Source: Auanema rhodensis (lineage: Eukaryota; Nematoda; Chromadorea; Rhabditida; Rhabditidae). From it: 64,000 bases of DNA. Location of the stretch: NCBI GenBank assembly GCA_964057225.1, contig OZ059895.1, forward strand, positions 16,204,001 through 16,268,000, in the 5' to 3' direction. Made by a program: the position numbers and the translations under genes. This document shows, piece by piece, positions 8,531 through 23,282 of the stretch (the first letter of the stretch is position 1; every line of letters begins with the position of its first letter). The notes under the pieces were generated by a model, which saw only the letters and a program-made list of their open reading frames with translations, was not told the origin of the DNA and made no database searches.

Positions 8531-9125
8531 TCTGGAAGAAAACAAATGAAATGTATGTATGAAAAATGTTATATGAAATGATGTATGAGTCGAATTTTAA
8601 GATGTTCTGATTATCATTTCAGATTGCATTCTATTCTTCTCCAAAACAATCCTTGAATAGAGATGTGGATTTAAGAAGTTTATAATATTCTACACACATT
8701 TTTCTAATTGATGATCAAAAGTTAATTCAAATCAAGTTATATAACCAACCTTGATTTATGTTTGTAGAAATGTTTTTGTTTCAACCGCTAATTTGAAGAT
8801 GAAATAGATTAATTAATCAAAAAATAGTTTTTATTATTATTGTGTGTGTGTGTGTATATGTGTGTCTTACGATCAACACATTTATCAAATCGAGAACATC
8901 GGCGGCGTAAGTGGTTATAAACAGAAAAGCTTCGGTTCAATGTCGATATATCTGCCAATAACAAGAATTTTTTTCTTCTTCTGTCGTCTATGAAGCCTAA
9001 TCCAAGGACTACTTCGCATTCTCCTCCTATCTCTCGTTTATCGTAGGTGTAGAAGCAGAATAAAGTGGTAGAAAGGGAAGGAAGATGAAAAGAAAGAAAT
9101 ATGAAGAGAAATTCATAGACTGCTT

Positions 9126-9173
<48 letters not shown>

Positions 9174-9318
9174 CTGTACGACTAAGCCTAATGTGATGAA
9201 GAAGAGAGGCGGAGGCAATGGGGTTTGGACGTGGGAAATGGAGAAACAGACTGAAGTTCCCGCCTCCGAAACTCCACCTCCTTCTACATTGGATTAGCCA
9301 TAACATAGTTTGAAGGAC
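8531..9318. other. Intergenic, with (GT)n and (CT)n microsatellites
   Basis: No gene found. It holds a short GT tract (about 8841-8855) and a (CT)n tract (9128-9166). Open frames here are products of the dinucleotide repeat. The right part is the presumed promoter of the carboxypeptidase gene. Confidence 0.6.
9128..9166. repeat. (CT)n microsatellite
   Basis: Nearly pure CT dinucleotide tract of about 39 bp upstream of the carboxypeptidase gene. Confidence 0.95.
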
Positions 9319-9940
9319 ATGCTCCTGCTGTTACTAGCTACAGCTTCATTTTTGTAGGTTTTTTATTATTTTTACAGTTAGTTAGTAGTTTGAGCTTTAT
9401 TATAATCCACAAGTTCTCCGGAATTTCCATGTTGTAACATTCACTCAACTACTCATCATTAGATCTATCATCGAAGCTGGCTCCACGCCTTATTTTGACC
9501 TCACCCGATACAATGACTTCGTTGAATTTGAGGACTACGTCAGGTGCAGTTACATATCTTTTCAAAAGTATATAGTTAATAATTTTTGTTTTGTTTAGAG
9601 AAGTGGCGAGATTGAATCCTGATTTTGTACAACTTCGCAATATTGGAACATCATATGAAGGACGTCCTCTGCTTGGACTCAAGGTTAGCTTTTCGATCTA
9701 TTATGAGAGTCTGTACTGCTATATGTCCTAACCCTTGTACTTCTTGGTTTTTCCTTTTTTTCTCGATTTGATTGACAGACTATGTAATGTCCAGATCATC
9801 TTATTTTTCCTAATGAAGACAACTTGCAATATTGATGTTCACATCTGGTTCGATAGTACTTGTTCTATAAAAAAATTTAAACAATGAAATGATAGCCTTG
9901 TACTAAGCGGTCGAGAAAAAAAAATATTATTGTACTTCCT

Positions 9941-10023
<83 letters not shown>

Positions 10024-11906
10024 TCTTCTTACTTTCTGCTAAATCTCGTCTCATACACTGTCAAGTCGTCCCTTGTCGACCTCTCTTTCTTTTTTTAATC
10101 ACAAAGCATCTTCTACCTGAACTTCATTAATTGAACATTGAATTTCGAGATCATCTGCTGTTTAGTTTTAGAAGTTTAGAAGGTTTCAGATTGGATCGTA
10201 CACAAACAGAACGAAACCGGCTGTCTGGTTAGATGGTGGAAACCATGCGAGGGAATGGCCGGCTTTCCACGTAGCTGTCTACTTCATTGAACAAGTTATT
10301 CTTTGTTTTTCTTTTGTTCATCTGTAACATATTTTTGATTATAGCTTGTGAATAAATATAAAGTTGACGACACAATCACTAAATATGTCGATCTGCTCGA
10401 TATTTACGTGTTTCCTGTTCTCAATCCCGATGGCTTCATCTTTTCTCGTTCATCCAAGGCATCCATGGTGAGTCTCAGATTTTAGCTTTCAACCCTAATC
10501 TGTTTTTCATATTTAGATTCGTCAATGGCGAAAGAACCGAGCTCCGCATAACTGCTCTGGTTGGACAGCAGCCCAGAAAGGTGTATGCTGCGAAGGAGTA
10601 GATTTGAATAGAAACTATGATTTCGAGTAAGTTGATGATTACATCATGATCTTGGAAAGCGGAATCTAGTTTTGTGCTAATATGCTTGCTTATTTCAGAT
10701 TCAAGCAGACAAACTATCCATTCAACAATCCTTGTTCGGACGAATTTCAGGGTCCACATCCATTCAGTGAGCCTGAATCTAGGCAAGTTATTTCGAAGCA
10801 ATCATTTACATGAAAATTCAAAAAATACAAAAGCTTAGAGATTCTAAGTAATTATCCTTATTCAGAGCTGTTCGAGATTTTATATTATCTAAAGAAATTT
10901 ATGGAAGATTACATGCTGTTGTTTCTCTTCATACTCATGGTCAACTCTGGATCTTACCTTATAATCATCATAAAAGAACATATCCAGAGGATTATAAAGA
11001 CCTTGTTAGATATATTCTCTTCAGAATTATTTAAACTTCAAAACTTTTAGGAAGCATTAGCTGCAAAAGCAGCCGAAAGTGTCTACTCATACCGTGAAAC
11101 GAAGTACCGAATTGGAACGGCAGCGGATATGCTAGGTAGCTTGTTACTTTCATTATCTTGCGTCTAAACTTTGAAAAAAAAACTTATTATGCCGGAAAAA
11201 TGAAGACAAAAAACTTATTTGAAGGTGTTGCAAGTGGAGGGGCTACTGATTGGATAAAGAAGAACACACCAACCAAATACGTCTACGTTCTTGAATTGCC
11301 ACCTGACATGTCAAGTAAATATCTTCTTCATTCTTTGTGACAAAGATGGAACTTCAAGTTGAAATTCATTAACATTCCTCCTTATTACAGCTTGGTTCGC
11401 TTTTCAAATTAAGCCGCACTGGCTGATTCCAATCGGCAAAGAAACCTGGCTTGGCATTAAGGTTTGTGATGTTTGAAACTCGGAATTTTCACATTATAAT
11501 AGATTGAAAAAAAAGATTAAAATTTGCTACATTTAGAAAGAAAAATGTTTTTTATTAGTTAAATTTCTGTCAACTTTAGTCAGCTAAAGCTGCATCAAGT
11601 TGCTGTTTTTATGAAATATTTTTATTTGTATATGTCAAAAAGATTAACTTGAAACATTTGAAGGTGATAATGGATCAGGTTATACACGAGACAGTTCTGG
11701 TTTCAAATACTCAGCCACAGCCGTCATCTCAGTCACAGCATCAGCCGATAACACAGCAACAGCTACATCAACAAACACAACAATCAAACTTCCAGACTAC
11801 AACTCATGTACAGTTGCAACCCACGCCTCAATCCCAATCCCAAATCCGATCACGTCAGTTTCTTCAGCAACCGCTGATGCAACGAACTGATTTCACTAGA
11901 AATTGA
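9319..11906 (+). CDS. Secreted M14 zinc carboxypeptidase with Gln-rich tail
   Basis: Multi-exon gene. Exon 1 (9319-9353) encodes a short hydrophobic signal peptide (MLLLLLATASF) and joins in phase to 9463-9543 and 9599-9683. The carboxypeptidase A-type core follows: the zinc-binding motif NHAREW (His about 86, Glu about 89), RQWRKNR (Arg127-like), GVDLNRNYDFEF (Asn144/Arg145-like), SLHTHGQ (third zinc His), SGGATDW, and YVLELPPD with the catalytic Glu. The end IGKETWLGIKVIMDQ matches the close of the CPA domain. A tail of about 70 residues rich in Gln, Thr and Ser follows, ending at 11906. No activation propeptide of usual size is seen. Thr at the residue-255 position suggests cleavage of neutral or hydrophobic C-terminal residues. 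The position of catalytic Tyr248 appears to be Gly. Intron 3 (about 506 bp) contains a large (CT)n tract. The start is supported by signal peptide and phase, but no acceptor adjoins the ATG. Confidence 0.88.
9940..10020. repeat. (CT)n microsatellite in carboxypeptidase intron
   Basis: About 80 bp of CT repeats with a few TTT interruptions, inside the long third intron (9684-10189). Confidence 0.95.
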
Positions 11907-12729
11907 AGTCACATCAACTACTTTACTCGTTATTACTCAAAAATTTGATGGCGAAGTTGTAAGTGATCTCTCTTCTCCGAAAAGTTATAGTTGTAAAAAG
12001 TTTCTACTATCCATCCATCGTGTCCCACCAACACCAATTCCTGAATACCAGTTGCACTACCTCCCTTAGACATTCCCACTCATCTAATTATTTTTATTTA
12101 TACAATTCTTCAGAAATCTATTGTGCCTCTCTCTCTCCAGACACAACAAAAATCGCCAGCGGAAGCCACTCATGCCTGTGGCTGACCCGTACCAAAACGA
12201 CAGACGAGATATTAGATTAAGAAAAGCTTGCAGTTCTATATAAGGGCGGAAACTGGTCCTATAGCTATGCAATGCGCTATCGAGAACCGCTTCGTCTAAT
12301 AGAATTTGAGATCTGACGAGCGTGTAACTGCTTATTCTTGAAACCATAAGTCTTTATAATAAATGAATGGCTTCTTCTTTGCACTAGGGATATCTAGAAG
12401 CATCTCCAATCTCTGTCCCTCTATCCTCCCTCTCCCTCCTCACTTGGAAAACTTTTTCTGCTCTCGACAGCAGTATTCCCCCCATCCAGCTTTTCGTCGA
12501 ATCTCTTGCTTCTGGTTTTTTTAACACACGCTTGTTTCTTTTCTCGTAAATATGAATTGATGTCTCAGTTAATATCAACGGGTCCTCATAACCTGTTTAA
12601 TTTTTCTTGGAAAATAAATATTAAAGATCGTAATTTTTTGAATATTATTATTTGAGATACTGGTAAAGTATATTACTCAAAACTGCATATTATGCATGGT
12701 TAGTGAAACATTAAAAATCTTCTGAACAA
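11907..12729. other. Intergenic region between convergent genes
   Basis: Lies between the carboxypeptidase stop and the stop of the minus-strand SANT-like gene, so it should contain both 3' UTRs. A possible polyadenylation signal AATAAA lies near 12359. I see no other gene. Confidence 0.5.
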
Positions 12730-14315
12730 TTAGTTGTCCGCGTTTTCTACAGTTGGCTGAGGAGTATCTGCTCGGAACAGATCATCGATAGTCGGAATTA
12801 AAGATTTGGACTCATTTCTCTGAGCCTTAAGAGCATTCCTCATTTTTAAAATTTCAGGATCTATGTTGGTAGGGGTAATCGTTATTCCTCCTTCGGGAAT
12901 ACCATTAGCTCTTGTGCGAAGAGGATCAAGAAAAGCCTGTAACAAAAGGTTTTATCGATACAACGAACTTGATCAAACCTGTGCTGCTGATATTTCTGTG
13001 CAAGGGATGTCAGGCTCAAAATCTCGCAAATCATTCATCTGAATGTTACTCATAAGACCTTTTATAACCGCTCGATAATTTTCGGGCAAGTAGTCAGCTT
13101 CTTTTTCAACATCATCTAACAAAGAGAGAATAACTGAAGCTTCTACAAATTATTTAAAGTTATTCTGGATAGATTGACAAGCAAACCCATAGCATTAACA
13201 CCAGGCATGCTGATTTTTCCCGCTAAAGCTGTTTCAATGAACTCAGAAATCCGAGACCAGTCAAGCTTCGCTGTTTTATCCTGGAAGGGGGATAGCACGG
13301 AGTTTGTTATCTGCAATTAGAAAATGTATGAAGCTGCCAAAAATACATCGGATCGTACTTTAACATCAACAGCATTTTTTGGGGCTAATCTGGCAAAGTT
13401 TTTCTAGAAATAGCAAACATAATGAAACAAATATTCCAATACATTAAACATACAGCTAATACATTCGCCATGGTAGATTGATCAAATCCTTTTCTCATCT
13501 TGTCGACTCTAGAAATAGCTGAAGGCCATCCAACAACGGGTCTTCCTGACTTAAAAGGCGAGAAAAAGAAAAATAACTGAGAAATACTCTAAGAACATAC
13601 TTTATCAATAAGTTGAAGCCTTGCCGGTGGTTGAACATTCTTGTAGCCTAATGTGGTCCATTTAGTGACTTCATCAGAAAATCTCTCTACACGATGTTCA
13701 CTTACCATTTCTCTTATTTCTTCTAATTTCGATCTTTAAAAAGAATTTGTCTCAAAACAGATATTCATACAGAAAACGTACTGTACTTCCTCCAACGAAC
13801 GTGAACCTAATCGTGAACATATGTATTCAATAGCCTTCTGCGAAGTACCATAGCTGAAAGGCAGATTCAATTTGTAAGAACGTAGAAGCGAAGGTTAGAA
13901 CTCACGTTGTTATTCCATCATAAAGTTTTTTAAGTTCTTCACTACTCCAGTCACCTTGGTTATATCTGCCATTTTCTCTTAAACGCTGAATCAAAATGAT
14001 TTTTCTTCTCTTTCAATCAAATATTACTTTTTCCAGAGGTGTAGGCTCTACCATGACATCTTCCACATCCAGTAAATCTCCATCCTACAAGAGTTCACAA
14101 TGTTAGAAAGCAATAGACACACAGACATTTAGCCTACTTCAACATATCTGTCATTTTCTTCATCTGGTTCCATAACATCCGTAATTTTGTATCGTTCTGG
14201 TTCCATAGTATCTCTCTTCTCTAAAAATAAGAAATAAGCTTTTGTTTCAAAAACAACGTAAAATACCTGCTGATTCAGGAGCTGGATTGGACGGCAGTTT
14301 TCGTTTAGGTGGCAT
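12730..14315 (-). CDS. SANT/Myb-like domain protein, unidentified
   Basis: Minus-strand gene with about ten short exons. It begins MPPKRKLPSNPAPESA (basic, nuclear-signal-like), followed by an acidic stretch (DVMEPDEENDRYVE). A SANT/Myb-like segment comes next: GDWSSEELKKLYDGI, then YGTSQKAIEYICSRL and GSRSLEEVQ, the usual Trp/acidic helix plus RS-containing recognition helix. The rest is helical without a domain I recognise. It ends PTVENADN. The ATG (14313-14315) lies directly behind an acceptor (ATTATTAG|ATG), so the mRNA is probably trans-spliced. It is 269 bp downstream of the CHK2 gene on the same strand and may be its operon partner. The single N-terminal Trp/RS pattern recalls SNAPC2-type snRNA-activating subunits, but this is only a guess; chromatin-associated SANT proteins are equally possible. 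Confidence 0.75.
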
Positions 14316-14583
14316 CTAATAATATGAGGAATAGAATAATTAACAAAAAAAGATTTAATCGATAGAAAAGTGTGATAGAAACAGGTCTAATTAATAATAA
14401 CCACATATAAAAATAATTTTTTTATATTAATGCCAGTAATCATATTACTGATACAAAAAAAAACATTTTTTACACCGTTTGTATATTCAATTCGATCACA
14501 TTTCATAAAAGTCAAATTATTATGGATTTATAAGAAACAGAGTTCCTAAAATAATTCAAATACAATTATTAATTCAAATGAAT

Positions 14584-16579
<1,996 letters not shown>

Positions 16580-16772
16580 TTATGTTCACAATATAATCTA
16601 AAATTAAAGAAAAAAAGGAATATTCTCAAATTGAAGTCAGTCAGATAAAATAATGAATAGAACATGGTGTTAATGAGAAAGAAAAATTTCTATTATAATT
16701 CATAAAATAGGCATAACGCAATGCATATAATTAAGGAAAGAAACAAAGATCGATGGAAAGTTACAATTGGAA

Positions 16773-19000
16773 TTAGTTGCTCTCAACTTGCGTCAATTGC
16801 GAAACAAGATTATCAATACGTTGTTTGTCCTCTGATGCTTCATCACCCAAATTTGATTGATACTCAACGACAATCTGGAGAATCAAAAAGTTGGATCTCA
16901 GCAAAAGTTACGTGTTATGTGCTTACCGGTAGTAAAATCTTTGATACTTTGTCTGTTTTTAATTTCATTGAGAAAAGCTTTGAGGTCCTGTGACAAGCTG
17001 AAGGCATGTTAACACAAACATCTATTAGAACAAGAGCTACATTTTGCAATGTGTATAAGCCAGCGTCTAATCTATCCAAGTATTTCCTGATATTAGTTCA
17101 ATTAGCACTTGATGTGTCTTTTCAGAAATTACCTATCTACATCTTCGTCTTCAGAGGCGACAGCTGCATGCTTGTTTTCATACTTCCCTACCTTAGCTCT
17201 AAATCATATTTATATTATTTAATCAAGAAAATGTCATTAAAAACCTGTATTTTAAGAATAATTCAACAGCACGATCTACTTTCTCATGTTCATGCTCAGT
17301 AAATTTTGAAATAATTCTACTTCTAGCCTCTTCTTCGCAAGAACGAAGAAGGGATGCCATAATCTAAACAATTTCAGTTCTCATTTTTTGGCAATTTTAA
17401 TGAAGAAACTAACAGCGCAAACATGCTCTTCATGCTCATCAGGAGTTGTATCCTTCCGCTTAACTTGAGAAGGAGTACGCATGAATAATGGGAATAATGT
17501 TCTTAAACCTAGAGAAACAATTGTAAAATCTTCAATTATTCACATGTACATTACCTAGAATTTCTACAAACTTATTGCAATTATCTCTACCTTCGGGTCC
17601 AGTTGTAGCATGATCTAATACCTGTATAAAACCTGTTTAACTCAAGTTTTTGAAATAAGATAAAACCTTCAGCGCACTTTCACGACTTTGTTTTCTTTCT
17701 CTCAACATCAAATTCATGAGTTGGAGTCCTTCACCGTCTAAAAACTTTCCTCTGTTCTCAGCGAGCATTAAAGCCGAGCAAAGAGCATCAAATAGATTTT
17801 CCATATGCTCCCTCTCATCCAACGTTACTGGATCATGTCTTTTATAAGAAGCTAACGCCTATACATTACGCGAATATATAAAATTCAAATAAATATTTCA
17901 CTAACTCTTAAAAGCATATCGATTCCATCGACTTTCTCGGTCAATTTTTTTTTGGCTTCATCTGAAGTTTGAAGCAAGAGAGCGAGCATTTCACTTGCAT
18001 ACATCTTATTGGCATCGAATACTCCCTATAATTTTAGCTTATTATTGAAATCAAAGAAATTAAAAAAAACCTTTTGACAAGCTCTTTTCAATAACCAAGA
18101 AAAAAGACCTTGATTAACACACTCTTCAGCAGTTTGTGGTCGGAAATCGATCATCTATACGACATGAAACAGCATATTACTTTGAAAACAAAATTGGAAA
18201 TACATTTTCTACAACACTTAGAGCGTTGTGTATAGCATCGGCATCATCTTTGTTAATTTCATTCAATCTGTCGAAACTTGTTGTAAATGTTTCTATGATT
18301 CTTCCTTGAGCTAAGCTTTCTATCAATTCAGCAGCACCATCTTCGCCCTCATTCAAAATATCACCATCAGTTAACTCCTTGAAATTGACTTTGTTTTGGT
18401 CATTTTGTTAAAATTTTATTTTATTACCTGTAAAAGATTTACAGTAGAGCCAATAATATCACTATTTTCATGAGCTAATAGAGAAAGCATAACAGATGGC
18501 CCACCAGCTTCAACAAAACATCCATACAGATCAGGTTGAGTTGCAAGAGAATGCATTTCCTTATGAGTTCAAATAAACAACTAGTATTCCTAATCTAACA
18601 ACTTACTTGTACAGCATTATCTAATTCTATTTCTGATTCCATGAATTTTTTGGGATCATCAGCATTCTTGATACGCATTTCCCTGTTTCTCAAAGCTTTC
18701 TTCTCTAACTGAATATAAATTTTCATTTAAAATCTAATGAGCTAATAACAAACAGATGAAACGACTTTCTTCACATATGCTTCGTCAACAACAACACCTT
18801 GGGCAGTATCGTTCTCCAGAGCAGCTAGAATAGCTTCTGGATTCGAAAGAGCTGCATGTCTATATGCTGATTCGTCCACCTTAACCTTCTTTGAGGGAGG
18901 CTAGAGCAAAAATAATAATAAACATTCTAAGCAACTGAATTCGTACCTGATCATCATTCTTGGATGCTCTTAAAATTTCAGTGACATCAATGGATGCCAT
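16773..19000 (-). CDS. CTNNBL1: Beta-catenin-like protein 1 (CTNNBL1)
   Basis: Minus-strand gene of about ten exons, MASIDVTEILRAS at the N-terminus. ARM-like helical repeats run throughout; diagnostic stretches are MHSLATQPDLYGCFVEAGG, TAEECVNQGLFSWLLKR, ENLFDALCSALMLAENR, GEGLQLMNLMLRE and SRESALKVLDHAT. The C-terminus is VSQLTQVESN. CTNNBL1 is an armadillo-repeat protein of the Prp19/CDC5L spliceosome-associated complex in the nucleus. The upstream region is shared with the divergent MARCH6 gene. Downstream, CHK2 begins after 193 bp, compatible with a nematode operon. The AG (TTTATAAG) 12 nt before the ATG is only a weak trans-splice candidate. Confidence 0.93.
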
Positions 19001-19372
19001 TTTCCTTCAGACTTATAAACAAAGCTTTTACAGCCAGCTTTGAAATTCGAATTTGTATCAGTTTCTAATATTTTTCTACGTACGCACGCTAGACTGCGTA
19101 TTCCGCATGAGAAAATTTTGCATTTCCTTGGTTTAAGTTATAATCATTTTCTCTTTAAAATAATTCTTTTAACAGTACCGTAACCCTTAGGTTACTTTCA
19201 AGATTGCTTTAATGATTTCTGAGTAATTGATAGTGAATGAGTCAACTGTATACTTATGTCATTATCCTATAAATCAAATTAGCTTTTCCCCTATTGGTCT
19301 ATTGATTACTCGTACACCTGCGCTTCTGCTCTCGATATGGGCTTACATTAACATATTGCAGTATATTCGCAG
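19001..19372. promoter_or_regulatory. Divergent promoter region CTNNBL1 / MARCH6
   Basis: 372 bp between two head-to-head start codons. It should hold both promoters and the outron of the MARCH6 gene. No recognisable core element stands out. Confidence 0.5.
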
Positions 19373-22300
19373 ATGATAGCAGAAGAATCAGAAACTGTAG
19401 AAGGTCCTGCGACATCAGCTTTTGATAATCCACCTACTGAATCTCAAGGTGATCTTCAAGATCCAGAAAATAACGATGACAGTACACAAGAGGAGGTCGA
19501 TGAGAATTGTAAGTTCTATAATTGATATCTTTGAGAATTTTTGATTAAATTACAGTAATGTGCCGAGTATGTCGAAGTAGTGAAGGTAGTCTTTATTACC
19601 CTTGTCTCTGTACAGGAAGTATTAAATATGTTCATCAAGAATGTCTCACAGAATGGCTAAAGTATAGGTATAAGCTTAATGTTCCAGAATTTCCAATTGA
19701 ATACAACTCCTATTTTCAGTAAAAAAGAAGTTTGTGAATTATGTAATTATAAATATTCATTCCAAGCCATTTATCGACCTGATATGCCTAAGGCGTTACC
19801 GTTAAAAGATATTATCAGAGGTGTGATCTTCCCTAATTTATACTATACGAACTGTTAATTGCAGGTGTCGCTGTAAATGTCGCTCGTTTTCTAAAAACTT
19901 GGCTAGTTTATTCAATTGTAATTCTTGCTTGGTTTGGAGTCGTTCCATTAACAGCGGCTAGAATTTACAATGCTGTTTTTTATGCTTCAGTCTATGATTT
20001 TTTCTCAAAGCCGGGTAGTTTGTTACGAACGGATGCCATTTTTGGTGATATATTTAAGGTTGGTATTATTTAAAAGTGTTTGTTATCTTGGTAATTTCAT
20101 TTGTAGGGTGTTCTTTTGTTGTTCCTATTCGTTTGTATTTTCATTTCTCTTGTTTGGCTCCGTGAGCAAATCATTCATGGAGGACCACAAGATTTTCTTA
20201 ATATCCGTATGTTTTTGCTAAATGTATCAAATTATTGCTTTTATCATTTCAGCCCAAGATCCGGATGTACTAGAAGAACCTCTTCTAGCTAATAATAACA
20301 ATAATGATAATGCTAGAAGAAATAATGAAGCGAATGATATAGATCCGCCGTTTGATGTTGATGGGGTAGAGTTTCCAGAAGTAAACTTCGAAGAACAGGT
20401 ACTTTGTGACTTCTCTTGATTTCCGAATACAAGTAATATTTAGAATAATCCACTTAATCAGCAAAATGATGGTGATGCAAATGCATTCGATACAGGTAAT
20501 ATATACTTTGTTCCCTGGTCATTAATCTTTTTGTAATGTTTCAGATGAAGAGAATGATGCTCCCGATAATGTTGAAGTGGAACAGCCACAACAAGAAGAG
20601 AACTGGAGAGATTGGGACAGGTAATTTTAATGTTTTTTCTTAATTTGTTTTCTCAATATTTGAAGATTGGGCGATGAACTTACATGGCAAAGATTGCTAG
20701 GATTAGACGGTTCTTTTGTTTTTGTTGAGCATGTATTCTGGGTAATATCATTAAATACATTATTCACTGTCTTATTTGGTATGTTTAACTTCATATTTCT
20801 GTTGTTTCAAATATATTTCTTGAAGCCTATGCTCCTTATCGTATCGGTTATGCTGCTCTTTATTACTTTGGAGTTCAACAGCATATTCATTACTTTCCTT
20901 CGCTATTGGCAATTCTTTGTGGATATTTCTTAATAGCTTGCTCTCTATATATCCTTCATGGTGTTGCTGGTGTTTTGCGAATCAAAATGTGAGATTCCAC
21001 TTGATTTCAAAAAAGCTAAAACCCATTTCTTTAGGCTCTATCGAATTCTTGGCATTTCCTTTCTCATCTTGAAAGTTTTCCTGTTAGTTCTTGTCGAACT
21101 TGGGATGTTTCCTATAATCTGTGGATGCTGGATGGATCTATGCTCTTTAGTAAGTTCATTTTCCTACTTCTTCGAAGTAACAGTTAAATTTCCAGACCCT
21201 CTTCTCATCTACTTTATCATCTAGAATAATTACTTTCTCAGCTTCTCCCGTTTCCGCAGTTTTTATTCACTGGATGATTGGCATGGTTTGTTTTCTGAAA
21301 ACCGTATTGTATATTTATCTTATTTTCTAGATTTATGTTTTCTACTCAGCTTCATATGCTGTGCTTTTAAGAGAAATTCTTCGTCCAGGAGTTCTATGGT
21401 TCCTTCGAAATTTGAACGATCCAGAATTCAACCCCATACAGGAAATGATTGAACTTCCGGTGACAAGACATGTTCAAAGATTAATTTTATCCACGGTATG
21501 CTTGAAATTTTGAAATTCTTGAGTTTTTCTTTAATGTTTAAGAGTATTTTCTTTTCTACAATCTTTTTAATTGTGTACGTACCGCTTCGCTTAGTTCGCA
21601 AATTAGCCCCTGGTTGTCTACCATTCAATATGAGTGTTACTGCTGATACTCCTCTTAGCGAACTCTCATTGGAGCTTCTCATTCTTCAGGTATTCACTTT
21701 TATCTTCAAATTTCTTTCTAAATTGTCTTTTTAAGGTCATAATGCCTGCTTTGCTTGAGCAAAGTCAAGCTCGGGTAATCCTTAAGACTGCTGTTAAAGT
21801 TTGGTGTCAGATTGTTGGGCGAATTCTTGGTCTTGAACGGTAACAACATTTTGAAAGAATACTATTTTCAAAGTTTTTTCAGTTATCTTCTACCCGAGCA
21901 TGAACTTGCTGCTCCTGAGCCTGCTGTTGAACCTCAAAATGGTCCTTTGCCTGTAGGATTAGCTGCTGAACATCATGTAATTTTTTCTTGAAGTTGTTCT
22001 TGTTATCATTCCTTATTGTGTTTAGGCTTTGCTACTAATTCGAGAACCACAACCAAATAATGCTCAAATCTTCGTTAAGCCTTCTTGGTTCCCACTTCGC
22101 ATTGTTGCCCTTATATCAATGATGGCTTTGACTAGCGTGCTCATCAGTTCCATCTGTTTCTATTTACCGGGTAATAGTGATAATTCCTTTCTTAATTAAA
22201 CCTCTGCTCTTTTCAGTCACTATTGGAAGATTCTTGATGCATTCTTTAGCCGGCCTAAATAACGTTCATGATCTTTATACCGTAACCATTACATGAATTA

Positions 22301-23236
22301 TCGATAAAAATCTATATTTCAGGTTGGAAGTGGTTTATATATCTGCTGGTTAGCTGTGCGAATGATATACTTCTTGTATGAATGGTGCAACCAAGGAATT
22401 ACTCAGCTGAGACAAATTGTTTTGGGTTACACATTATTGGCAAGCTTAAGATACTCATGTAGCTGATGAATGTTTTGATATTTCAGGTATTCCGAGTGAT
22501 TGCTGTTTCATTACCAACATTGGTGATTATCCCCATGTTGATGGGAACCTATTTCCAACTTGTTCTTGTAACACCTGTTCGACTGGATCATAATCAAGTT
22601 TACTTCGATGTTATAACTTTTGCATAATTTCATTATTCAGACATCTTTGTATTTCCATTGGCAAGATTGGGCCATGGGCGTACTTCACCTAAAGATTGTC
22701 TGTGCTTTGGTCATGATGGGTCCTGATTGGTGGCTCAAAATGTCCTTCGAACAGGTAGATGAGCATATCATGCTAGAAAACTATATATCTTCCTTTCAGA
22801 TTTATCAGGATGGCTTCCATAATCTTAATGCTACTCGTATATTAGTTGCAGTAATTCTCCCGGTGGTTTTAACCCTCGGTTCTTTAATTTCCACACCATA
22901 TCTTCTGGCAAGAATGTATATTTATTTGACTGGTAAACAGCTGCGTAAACTTCATACCTTAATTGAAAAACATGTTTAGGAGCTGATCTCATGCAAGCTG
23001 TTCTTATTTACCGGATTAGCTATCCTTGCAGTTTGATTTTGCTCATAGCTTGTGCGTTCTTCCGGTGGCAATATTTAAAGTTCAAGGGATTGGCCGAACT
23101 TATTAGAAATGAAAAGTACATAAATCAGAAATATTTAATTAATATTCAAAATAATTTCAGATACTTGGTAGGAACTCAACTAGTCAACTATGAACGTGAA
23201 GCTAATGCGGCTAACATCAGTACATCCGAAAAATAG
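19373..23236 (+). CDS. MARCHF6: ER RING-CH E3 ubiquitin ligase MARCH6/TEB4
   Basis: Long multi-exon gene. An acidic N-terminus leads to a RING-CH (C4HC3) domain: [31 protein letters not shown]. Many transmembrane segments follow. The conserved TEB4/Doa10 (TD) core is recognisable around [19 protein letters not shown] and [11 protein letters not shown]. The C-terminus is [15 protein letters not shown]. The enzyme sits in the ER membrane and ubiquitinates misfolded proteins and sterol-pathway enzymes for degradation. The segment after the first membrane pair is Asn/Asp-rich ([19 protein letters not shown]), unlike the core. The start codon touches an acceptor (TATTCGCAG|ATG), indicating trans-splicing with no 5' UTR left. 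It converges on the NUDT19-like gene, with only 46 bp between the stop codons. Confidence 0.93.
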
Positions 23237-23282
23237 AAACTTTACGAAATTTGTATAAACTTTTCTATATAAATCAGTTCTT

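Noticed and set aside
16721-17302. Plus-strand open frames of 90 and 98 residues
   Set aside because: Antisense to the 3' exons of CTNNBL1, whose minus-strand reading is clearly conserved.
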